This document shows positions 1 through 5,096 of a stretch of DNA of 5,340 bases, one piece after another. The notes beneath the pieces are model-generated. The model did not search any database. It worked only from the letters and a program-made list of their open reading frames with translations, and had not been told where the DNA came from. The first letter of the stretch is position 1. Every line of letters begins with the position of its first letter. Made by a program: the position numbers and the translations under genes. This stretch comes from Spirochaetaceae bacterium (lineage in GTDB: Bacteria; Spirochaetota; Spirochaetia; SZUA-6; Bin103), in the NCBI GenBank assembly GCA_026710565.1, contig JAPOQV010000018.1, positions 1 through 5,340 of the forward strand. Direction: 5' to 3'.

Positions 1-2
1 CG

Positions 3-155
3 GCCCGCAATGCCGGCCTGGGCGACCTTGGCCGGAAGGTGGAACACATCGACCGCGGCCTGCGCGAGGATGGGGCCTCCCACGACCGGGACCTAGCCGC
101 CGCCCTGCGGCGGGACCGCGCCGCGGAATGGGGCCCCGGCGGCTCCATCGACTGA
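3..155 (+). CDS. C-terminal end of an unrecognised protein (5'-truncated by window edge)
   Basis: The last 50 codons of a gene that begins upstream of the window, ending in TGA at 153-155. Roughly 44 of the 50 codons end in G or C, which is strong support for this frame over the other two. The peptide is hydrophilic and rich in Arg, Asp and Glu. Residues 6-41 of the visible part look helical or coiled-coil-like, and it ends in a flexible Gly-Pro-Gly-Gly tail. No catalytic motif or membrane segment is visible. Because a trbF-like gene lies on the same strand 4.3 kb downstream with matching high GC, this could be another transfer gene (TrbL/TrbJ-type genes often precede trbF), but nothing in the 50 residues proves that. 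The product stays unnamed. Confidence 0.6.
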   Translation, partial: ARNAGLGDLGRKVEHIDRGLREDGASHDRDLAAALRRDRAAEWGPGGSID

Positions 156-258
156 CCCACCACGCCCCCAGCCATTGCGTCGCTCCCGCACCCGGTATTC
201 GCGGCTGCGCCACGCCGCGGCCGCGCGGTCGACCTCGACCTGGGTGGGAGACCTCAAG

Positions 259-474
259 ATGCGTCATAGGTGTACTAGCTTCCCATCTCGTGGCACTAAG
301 CCCCTTTCAATATCCGCTTATTGCGCCATACTTATGTTTTTCTCATTTCTATATTTTTCGGTTTACTTTTGTATTGCCGTTCGTTATAATCTCTATCAAT
401 GGTGCGGCGAGCGGGTGTTTGACCCTATGCTCCTTCCCCGGTGCGGCAAGGCCGATTGCTGTAGCGCCCCGTGA
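259..474 (+). CDS. Marginal small ORF, possible single-span membrane peptide (71 aa)
   Basis: ATG at 259 is preceded by GGGAG (246-250) at an 8-base spacing, a plausible ribosome binding site. The 71-residue frame has a hydrophobic stretch at residues 17-41, followed by a Cys-containing tail with the last cysteines at about residues 62-68. Against it: the hydrophobic stretch coincides exactly with the T-rich DNA, where any such frame would give Phe, Leu and Ile; codon use does not match the neighbours; and the consensus-like promoter at 362-390 lies inside the frame. No family is recognised. It is listed only because the start signal is well placed, and it is more likely non-coding. Confidence 0.15.
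   Translation: MRHRCTSFPSRGTKPLSISAYCAILMFFSFLYFSVYFCIAVRYNLYQWCGERVFDPMLLPRCGKADCCSAP
362..390 (+). promoter_or_regulatory. Sigma70-type promoter for the methyltransferase-nuclease operon
   Basis: TTTACT at 362-367 (four of six matches to TTGACA) is followed by a 17-base spacer and a perfect TATAAT at 385-390. Transcription should begin near 396-398, giving a 5' UTR of about 120 bases before the methyltransferase start. It lies in the AT-rich core of the leader and reads towards the cassette. There is no extended -10 TG. The element matches the primary sigma consensus better than is usual for high-GC genomes, which fits an acquired cassette that carries its own broadly recognised promoter. 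Confidence 0.65.
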
Positions 475-505
475 CAGCGCTGATGGCTGAGCGGCGACTG
501 GGCGC
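464..505 (+). promoter_or_regulatory. Upstream inverted repeat in the 5' UTR (GCGCCC / GGGCGC)
   Basis: GCGCCC at 464-469 is the exact reverse complement of GGGCGC at 500-505. Between the arms lies a perfect 8-base palindrome, CAGCGCTG (475-482). The 3' arm overlaps the arms of two further repeats nearer the start codon, so the pairings exclude one another. Arms this short can occur by chance in GC-rich DNA, so the function is only a suggestion. Confidence 0.25.
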
Positions 506-511
506 ACCCAG
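498..511 (+). promoter_or_regulatory. Small hairpin at the Shine-Dalgarno position
   Basis: CTGGG (498-502), loop CGCA, CCCAG (507-511): a perfect 5-bp stem with a four-base loop, ending six bases before the GTG at 518. It occupies the place where a ribosome binding site would be expected, and no purine-rich Shine-Dalgarno is visible there. It competes with the larger start-codon stem at 504-528. Confidence 0.3.
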
Positions 512-528
512 ACGGTTGTGATGGGTGC
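504..528 (+). promoter_or_regulatory. Start-codon stem-loop of the methyltransferase gene
   Basis: GCACCCA (504-510) is the exact reverse complement of TGGGTGC (522-528), a 7-bp stem enclosing an 11-base loop. The loop holds the GTG at 518 and the A of the ATG at 521. In the mRNA this would control access to the initiation region. With no clear Shine-Dalgarno nearby, it is a plausible translational brake on the whole coupled operon. The pairing is seen directly; its regulatory role is inferred. Confidence 0.4.
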
Positions 529-3500
529 CGTAACGTCGAGCCCGCTTGAACCGGCGTGGAAGGAACTCCTAAGTCTTTCCACCCGTGGCGCGCCAGAGTT
601 CTACGAGAAGCCGAACGAAGTCGGCAACGTACCTCACGCGGGCGCATTGCGCACGACTTTAGGCGGTTTAGGCGCATCGGCGGTCTTCTGCGTTCAGCAC
701 GTCCCTACCGCCGTAATCCTCTCTGTAGATGAGTACGATCAGGCTGGCGTCGCTTCTCTCCACGCCTCGCTTTGGAACCAGGGTCTCGCCAGTCTGCTCG
801 TCGTCATTGCTGGCGACACGGTCCGCGTCTTCACGTTGGCGCGAGTCCCTAGTTCCGGCAACGAAGACTTCAACACCCGCTGCCTCGTTCAGGCATTGAA
901 CGCCACCACCGACGTGCTGGAGCTCCGGAACCTCGTCTACAGCGCCGAATCCGGCCGTTTCTGGAATGAGAATCCCGGTTATTTCAATCCAGAGGAGCGC
1001 ATAGATCGAGTGCTTCTCGAGAATCTCACGACTTCGCACCGGTTGCTTCAAGAAGCCGACCTGTCCGCTGATCCGGCGCAGGCACTGCTAGTTCAGGCGA
1101 TGTTCGTCGCCTATCTCGAGGATCGCGGAATCATCGGTGAGGAATACTTTCAGGGCGCTTCCAACGAAGGGGCTGACAACTTCGAGACGCTACTCCGCGC
1201 GAAGGACGTCCAGTCGTTGGAGCGTCTCTTTGACACGCTGCGGATCGACTTCAACGGCGACCTGTTCGTCGCTCCGTGCTCCTTCGAGGCGAATGACGGA
1301 GGTCCGCGCCTTAACGCGACTCACCTGGAGATTCTGGCCCGCTTCCGTTCCGGCAGTGAGGAGATGTATGGGCAGAGTGGGCAATATCGCCTCTGGCGGT
1401 ACGACTTCAAGTACATACCCGTCGAGTTGATCAGCGCCGTTCACGACCGGTTCCTGGGTGAAAGAGGAGCCGACGACCGCCGTGCCCAAGGAGCCTACTA
1501 CACACCGATGTTCCTCGCTGACACCGTGGTCTCCCACGTCTGGGACAAGCTGCCACCTGCGACTAAAGACAACGGGAGTTTTCTCGATCCTGCGTGCGGG
1601 TCCGGCATCTTCCTGGTGCGTTTGTTCCAGCGCCTGTGCGAGCACCGGCGGGAAACGGGGCCTGGCCCCGCGATCTCTTGGGACGACCTGCTCGATATCC
1701 TGTCGAAGTTACAGGGCCGGGATCTGGACGGCGGCGCCGTCCGCGTGGCCGTGTTCTCGTTGTACGTCGCGTTGCTCGAGGAGGTGACCCCCCCGGACAT
1801 CCGAAAGCTCTTAGAGCGCGGCAGGGGGCTCCCCGCGCTCCACGGTCAGACCATTCACCACGGAGACTTCTTCGCGGTCGAGCCCAACGCCGCACCGGTC
1901 GAGGTGGTCATCGGCAATCCGCCTTGGTCGAGCCGCCGTGGCGAACAGTATTCCTCCCTCAAATGGTGCCTTGATAAGGGGCTACCGACACCGGGCCGGG
2001 AGCAGGCGTGGCCCTTCGTCTGGAAGGCGTTGCGGCATCTGCGGGAGAACGGCGTGGTCGCGTTTCTCCTTCCGGCTATGGGCTTCTTGCACAACCATGC
2101 CGGAGATGCCGTGGAGGCGCGCAAACGCCTGATGCGCGAGGCACGCGCCTTCACCGTCGTCAACTTCGCAGACATGCGATTCCAGTTGTTCGACGGCGCT
2201 GTGCGCCCCGCCGCGCTCCTCCTTTTGGGCCGCCCGCCGACCGAAGGCGCCCCCTACCGTTTCGACTACCTGACACCGAAGGCCGATCTGAACCTGAAGT
2301 CTAGGCGCCTGATCACGATCAGCGGTGCGGACCGGTGCCTGCTCGACTCCCGCATTGTGGAAGCCGACCCGGCCGTCTTCAAGAAGCGCTTGTGGCTGAG
2401 TGAGCCGGAAGCCAAACTGTTCAACTATCTGTCGCAGTTTCCCCGTCTCGGTAACCTCGTGGTCGAGTTCAGAAAGCTCCCACCGAGGAAGGAATCCATG
2501 CAGAACCGATGGGTCGTCGGGCAGGGTTTCCAGCCGGCCCACGCCGACCGGGTTCAGCGTGCTGCCTACGAAGGCGAACACAGCAGCATCGTCGCTGCGA
2601 CACCTTATTTGCCTGTAGCCGAGTTCCGTAGCATAGTCCAGGAATGCGGTGGACTGCGCCCGTGGAGAGACGGCGCAGTTCGCCGGAGGGGTTTTGAATG
2701 GGGGTTCAAGGGACCGCGAGTGCTTGTGCCGCGCGGCATCGCTGCTGGCGCCGGCTATCAAGGACAGCGACTGCGCGCCGCCTACATTGAGGAGCCACTG
2801 ACTTTCCAGGACATCATTCAAGCCATCGTGGTTCCGCCGAGAGACGAACGCCGGGGTATGCTGCTCGCAGGACTTCTCAACAGCAAGCTAATGCTGTGGT
2901 TCGCGTTTCACGGCACGTCGTCATTTGGCGCGGACCGACCCGAGGTGAAACAGGCGGAACTCCTGCGCCTTCCGTTTCCTGCACCCGACGACTTGCCCGA
3001 TCGGGAGCGATCGGCCTCGGCAGCCGATGCACTCGTCGCCGTTATCGAAAAGCAGGTTCGACCAACTGGTCAGGCCTCCGGGCATCAATCGAGCGAAGGC
3101 GGCGTGTTCGAAGAAATCGATGGTCTGGCATACGAGTTTTTCTGCCTTTCGGATGAGGAGAAAATTCTCGTGGAAGATACGGTGGAGCATACGATTCCTG
3201 CCGTTCAACCGAGCCGGAGCAGCCTCCCCGAGACCTGGCGACCTTCGACCCCGGACGACCGCCGCGCGTATGCCCGTACACTGGTCCAAAAACTCATGGG
3301 CTGGTTCGATGGCGATTGTGCCATCGGAACGCATCTCGTCGCGCGGAGCGATGATCTGGCCATCCTCCGTCTTTCGTTGCGCGACGCGCCGGGAGCGTTT
3401 GCCTACTCCGAAGATGACCGAGAGTCCGTGGCCGAGGCGTTGGCCAGGCTCATCGTGCACATCCACCAGCCGCTTCCGGGTAACTTCCAGTCGATTCCGG

Positions 3501-3658
3501 ATTTCCGAGTGTTCATCGACCGCGATCTGTTCCTTGTCAAGCCGGCTGAGAAACGGTTCTGGCTCCGATCGACGGCTCTGACCGACGCCAACGCGATTGC
3601 GCTCGATCTGCACGCAGTCGCTGGCCGGCGGCATGAAGTTCGCCCGGGACAGGCCTGA
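518..3658 (+). CDS. Type IIG-like N6-adenine DNA methyltransferase with target-recognition and extra C-terminal domains
   Basis: Predicted S-adenosylmethionine-dependent adenine-N6 DNA methyltransferase, the modification and recognition part of a restriction-modification system. The start is GTG 518 or the adjacent ATG 521; an in-frame TGA at 488-490 rules out an earlier start. Residues 53-107 resemble the N-terminal fold of large R-M proteins but lack the acidic/Lys nuclease residues. Residues 155-310 are a helical region containing AYLEDRGII at 198-206. The catalytic core starts with GAYYTP (325-330), followed by SAM-binding motif I FLDPACGSGIF (355-365), an acidic motif around D402/D404, HGDFF (448-452) and catalytic GNPPW (466-470). 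The motif I-then-IV order with NPPW indicates the gamma class. The target-recognition region runs to about residue 825 and includes LLNSKL (786-791) and LLRLPFP (815-821). Residues 905-1046 form a further domain ending in a KP...RFWLRS...DAN pattern. No helicase or intact nuclease motif is seen. The stop overlaps the nuclease start. Exact specificity cannot be read. Confidence 0.9.
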   Translation: MMGAVTSSPLEPAWKELLSLSTRGAPEFYEKPNEVGNVPHAGALRTTLGGLGASAVFCVQHVPTAVILSVDEYDQAGVASLHASLWNQGLASLLVVIAGDTVRVFTLARVPSSGNEDFNTRCLVQALNATTDVLELRNLVYSAESGRFWNENPGYFNPEERIDRVLLENLTTSHRLLQEADLSADPAQALLVQAMFVAYLEDRGIIGEEYFQGASNEGADNFETLLRAKDVQSLERLFDTLRIDFNGDLFVAPCSFEANDGGPRLNATHLEILARFRSGSEEMYGQSGQYRLWRYDFKYIPVELISAVHDRFLGERGADDRRAQGAYYTPMFLADTVVSHVWDKLPPATKDNGSFLDPACGSGIFLVRLFQRLCEHRRETGPGPAISWDDLLDILSKLQGRDLDGGAVRVAVFSLYVALLEEVTPPDIRKLLERGRGLPALHGQTIHHGDFFAVEPNAAPVEVVIGNPPWSSRRGEQYSSLKWCLDKGLPTPGREQAWPFVWKALRHLRENGVVAFLLPAMGFLHNHAGDAVEARKRLMREARAFTVVNFADMRFQLFDGAVRPAALLLLGRPPTEGAPYRFDYLTPKADLNLKSRRLITISGADRCLLDSRIVEADPAVFKKRLWLSEPEAKLFNYLSQFPRLGNLVVEFRKLPPRKESMQNRWVVGQGFQPAHADRVQRAAYEGEHSSIVAATPYLPVAEFRSIVQECGGLRPWRDGAVRRRGFEWGFKGPRVLVPRGIAAGAGYQGQRLRAAYIEEPLTFQDIIQAIVVPPRDERRGMLLAGLLNSKLMLWFAFHGTSSFGADRPEVKQAELLRLPFPAPDDLPDRERSASAADALVAVIEKQVRPTGQASGHQSSEGGVFEEIDGLAYEFFCLSDEEKILVEDTVEHTIPAVQPSRSSLPETWRPSTPDDRRAYARTLVQKLMGWFDGDCAIGTHLVARSDDLAILRLSLRDAPGAFAYSEDDRESVAEALARLIVHIHQPLPGNFQSIPDFRVFIDRDLFLVKPAEKRFWLRSTALTDANAIALDLHAVAGRRHEVRPGQA

Positions 3659-4293
3659 TGGTGGCCGGTGATCCCACTGCGTGGGCGGACCGATTCAGGT
3701 TATTCGACAGCCAGTTCCTGGAGCGCGTCGTCGCGGTTTGGTCCCGGTGTCGCGCCCTCCTGCCGTCCAAGCCGGATGAAGACACCATCACGGCCAATCT
3801 CGTGGACCTCTTGCATCGCGATCCCGATATTTGGCGTCGCTTCCAATGGATCGAGTTTCACTACGAGCCGTTTGGACACACTCCGGGAGGGACGGCGTTC
3901 AGCAGGGGCATCGTCGACATAGCGGTTTTCTTGGATCAGGATCGCGACAGGTATCTTGCATACGAGTGCAAGCGTCTGAACGAGCGACGGGACGACGGCA
4001 GGAGGTCGCTGGCGACAAGATACGTGATGGATGGACTCTCTCGCTTCATTACAGGTCAGTACTCGGAGAATCTGCCAGTGGGGTGCATGCTCGGCTACGT
4101 CCTCGACGGCGACGTTAAGTACGCGGCGTTGAGCGTCCGAGCGAAGATCGTCGACCGTGGAGAAGACGTCGCACTCATTGCCGAGCCACTAGACGACATA
4201 GCCATCGGTGAAGCGACACGCTTCTGCAGCTGCCATCGCCGCGGGTCGAAAGGCGCCGAGATTGAAGTCCGGCACGCACTATTGCCCATGTGA
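3658..4293 (+). CDS. PD-(D/E)XK nuclease-like protein, probable restriction endonuclease partner
   Basis: A 211-residue soluble protein, translationally coupled to the methyltransferase: its ATG shares the final A of the upstream TGA. A PD-(D/E)XK signature is visible: helix EDTITANLVDLL (41-52) with a candidate acidic residue E41 or E42, D87 in GIVDIAVFL (84-92), then E103 and K105 in YLAYECKRLN (99-108). The 15-residue gap between D87 and the E-x-K triplet suits a beta-hairpin nuclease core. A conserved-looking stretch follows, RYVMDGLSRFITGQYS (121-136) and MLGYVLDGD (144-152). The C-terminus holds CSCHRR (190-195) and a final RHALLP (205-210). No signal peptide or membrane segment is present. 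I infer that it cuts DNA left unmethylated by its partner. It could instead nick, or act on modified DNA. The nuclease fold is fairly secure; the precise activity is not. Confidence 0.75.
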   Translation: MVAGDPTAWADRFRLFDSQFLERVVAVWSRCRALLPSKPDEDTITANLVDLLHRDPDIWRRFQWIEFHYEPFGHTPGGTAFSRGIVDIAVFLDQDRDRYLAYECKRLNERRDDGRRSLATRYVMDGLSRFITGQYSENLPVGCMLGYVLDGDVKYAALSVRAKIVDRGEDVALIAEPLDDIAIGEATRFCSCHRRGSKGAEIEVRHALLPM

Positions 4294-4357
4294 GTTGCAG
4301 ACTGTAGGGCGACTGCTGTTCAACCTGTTGTCGACCCAGCTTCGTTCGGCGCAAACA

Positions 4358-4371
4358 CTCCAAAGTTGGAG
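4358..4371. repeat. Short dyad CTCCAA-AG-TTGGAG
   Basis: A perfect 6-base inverted repeat separated by two bases, lying 56 bases before the trbF start. The near-continuous symmetry suits a dimeric repressor operator better than an RNA hairpin. There is no other copy in the window and no regulator gene nearby, so the role is unknown. Confidence 0.3.
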
Positions 4372-4377
4372 CGTGGT

Positions 4378-4402
4378 TGGGGCATCTTGCAAGGCCGCCC
4401 CA
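4378..4402 (+). other. GC-rich inverted repeat, possible weak terminator of the R-M operon
   Basis: TGGGGC (4378-4383) pairs exactly with GCCCCA (4397-4402) across a 13-base loop, 85 bases after the nuclease stop. It could form a 6-bp hairpin that slows transcription leaving the cassette. No run of T follows, so it is not a canonical intrinsic terminator. Confidence 0.2.
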
Positions 4403-4414
4403 GGCGCGCGGCGG

Positions 4415-4420
4415 TATGCT
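4415..4420 (+). promoter_or_regulatory. -10 box (TATGCT) of a probable leaderless trbF transcript
   Basis: TATGCT matches TATAAT at four of six positions including the key TAnnnT, and ends six bases before GTG 4427. At the usual -10 to start-site distance, transcription would begin at or within a base or so of the start codon, giving a leaderless mRNA. Consistent with this, there is no Shine-Dalgarno before 4427. No good -35 lies at 16-18 bases; TTGCAA (4387-4392) is too far away at 22 bases. Confidence 0.4.
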
Positions 4421-4426
4421 AGCGGC

Positions 4427-5092
4427 GTGAGCGATCCCAAGCGCGGCACCCACCCGGCGGACGACTTCGCGGAGATCTGGGAGTCCGAGCGCCGCAATGC
4501 TAGCTACCTCCGAGTGGGCACGGGAGCAATGCTGGTCCTGCTATTGGCGCTGTCGACGGGCTGGTGCCGCTCGGCCAGCGGGACCCTGCAGCCGGTGTTC
4601 GTGCGCGTCGACGGGGTCGGCCGCGCCGAGGCGCTCGACTACCAGGCGCTGACCTGGCAGAATGACCCCCTGCACCGGTCCACGAAGTACTTCCTGCGCC
4701 AGTTCGTCAGCGACCACTACTCGCGGCGGTTTGCGACGGTCGCGGAGCGCTGGCCGCATTCGCTGGCGTTCTTGGAACGCACCCTCGCTGCCGCGTCAGC
4801 GGAAGCCCACCAGGAGGAAATCGCGGAATTCTCGGCCGGGCTGGTCCGCGAGGAGCGCGCCGTGGAAAACCTCGTGCTGCGCGTGCTCGCGCGTCCCGAG
4901 GAGCCCCACGAGGCGGTGGCCGACTACGACGTCGTGCGCCGCCTGAACGCGCGCGAGGTCGGCCGCGAGCGCTGGACGACGAACATGCAGTTCGTCTTCC
5001 GGGATGTGGACCCCTACGAGCTGACGACCAACCCGATCGGGCTGACGATCACCTACTACGCCGCGGACCGGGCGGTCTCCTCGGGGGAGTAG
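4427..5092 (+). CDS. trbF: TrbF/VirB8-family conjugal transfer protein
   Basis: A 221-residue bitopic inner-membrane protein of the type IV secretion core that supports conjugation. VirB8/TrbF proteins have a short cytoplasmic N-terminus, one membrane helix and a periplasmic NTF2-like domain that contacts the VirB9 and VirB10 homologues. Here the cytoplasmic part is about residues 1-25 (with FAEIWESERRNASYLRV at 14-30), the membrane segment is about 26-45, and the periplasmic domain is 50-221. Family-like features are YFLRQFVSDHYSRRF (88-102), VDPYELTTNPIGLTITYY (194-211) with the characteristic NPIG turn, and a length typical of the family. GTG 4427 is chosen because it places the membrane helix correctly and follows a -10 box at leaderless distance. 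A sampled segment is about 70% GC, above the R-M genes. Residue 47 is a Cys just after the helix but there is no lipobox. Assignment rests on overall pattern, not an alignment. Confidence 0.8.
   Translation: MSDPKRGTHPADDFAEIWESERRNASYLRVGTGAMLVLLLALSTGWCRSASGTLQPVFVRVDGVGRAEALDYQALTWQNDPLHRSTKYFLRQFVSDHYSRRFATVAERWPHSLAFLERTLAAASAEAHQEEIAEFSAGLVREERAVENLVLRVLARPEEPHEAVADYDVVRRLNAREVGRERWTTNMQFVFRDVDPYELTTNPIGLTITYYAADRAVSSGE
5083..5089 (+). promoter_or_regulatory. Ribosome binding site for the downstream membrane-protein gene
   Basis: A purine-rich GGGGAG-type run (within 5083-5089) inside the last trbF codons lies about 8 bases before GTG 5097. It supports this GTG as the start and implies translation in one operon with trbF. 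Confidence 0.5.
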
Positions 5093-5096
5093 GGCC

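Larger units (their letters stand above)
156..517 (+). other. Leader/intergenic region of the R-M cassette with an AT-rich core
   Basis: A 362-base stretch between the upstream gene and the methyltransferase. The first 130 bases are GC-rich. Positions 301-400 contain about 33 G or C bases out of 100 by hand count, far below both flanks. It then returns to high GC before the start codon at 518. It contains the promoter at 362-390, a cluster of inverted repeats at 464-528, a tandem CGACCT duplication at 230-241 and one marginal small reading frame (259-474). I see no tRNA or insertion-sequence end. The AT-rich block is best read as promoter DNA that came with the cassette; this is inference. 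Confidence 0.6.
4294..4426 (+). other. Intergenic region between the R-M cassette and trbF
   Basis: 133 bases without a convincing gene. The trbF reading frame stays open leftward through here to an ATG at 4208 inside the nuclease gene, but that extension would add 73 residues unlike VirB8-family N-termini, so I treat it as non-coding. It holds a short dyad (4358-4371), a GC-rich inverted repeat (4378-4402) and a -10-like box (4415-4420). No T-tract terminator is present, so some read-through from the cassette into trbF is possible. Confidence 0.5.

Noticed and set aside
200..219. CGCGGC (200-205) / GCCGCG (214-219) inverted repeat as terminator of the upstream gene
   Set aside because: No T-tract follows, and short GC stems of this kind are common by chance in such DNA.
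128..490. 120-codon open frame from ATG 128, overlapping the end of the upstream gene and the leader
   Set aside because: It overlaps the GC3-biased frame ending at 155, has no Shine-Dalgarno, shows no coherent domain, and changes composition with the DNA. It is most likely chance.
1982..2821. 279-codon open frame on the minus strand inside the methyltransferase gene
   Set aside because: It lies opposite well-supported catalytic and target-recognition coding sequence; GC-rich genes often leave long antisense frames, and no domain is recognisable.
2921..3634. 237-codon minus-strand open frame opposite the C-terminal part of the methyltransferase
   Set aside because: Antisense shadow of a confirmed gene; no start signal or family resemblance.
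228..4336. GTCGACC present at 228-234 and 4330-4336 as possible flanking direct repeats of an inserted cassette
   Set aside because: A seven-base match containing a palindromic hexamer is expected by chance in GC-rich DNA, and neither copy lies at a clear composition boundary.
4208..4426. N-terminal extension of trbF back to ATG 4208
   Set aside because: It would overlap the nuclease gene by 86 bases and add 73 residues with no VirB8-like character; GTG 4427 gives the expected topology and length.
4416..4504. ATGCTAGC at 4416-4423 and again at 4497-4504
   Set aside because: The second copy is inside trbF codons and contains a simple palindrome; two eight-base copies are not enough to call a site.
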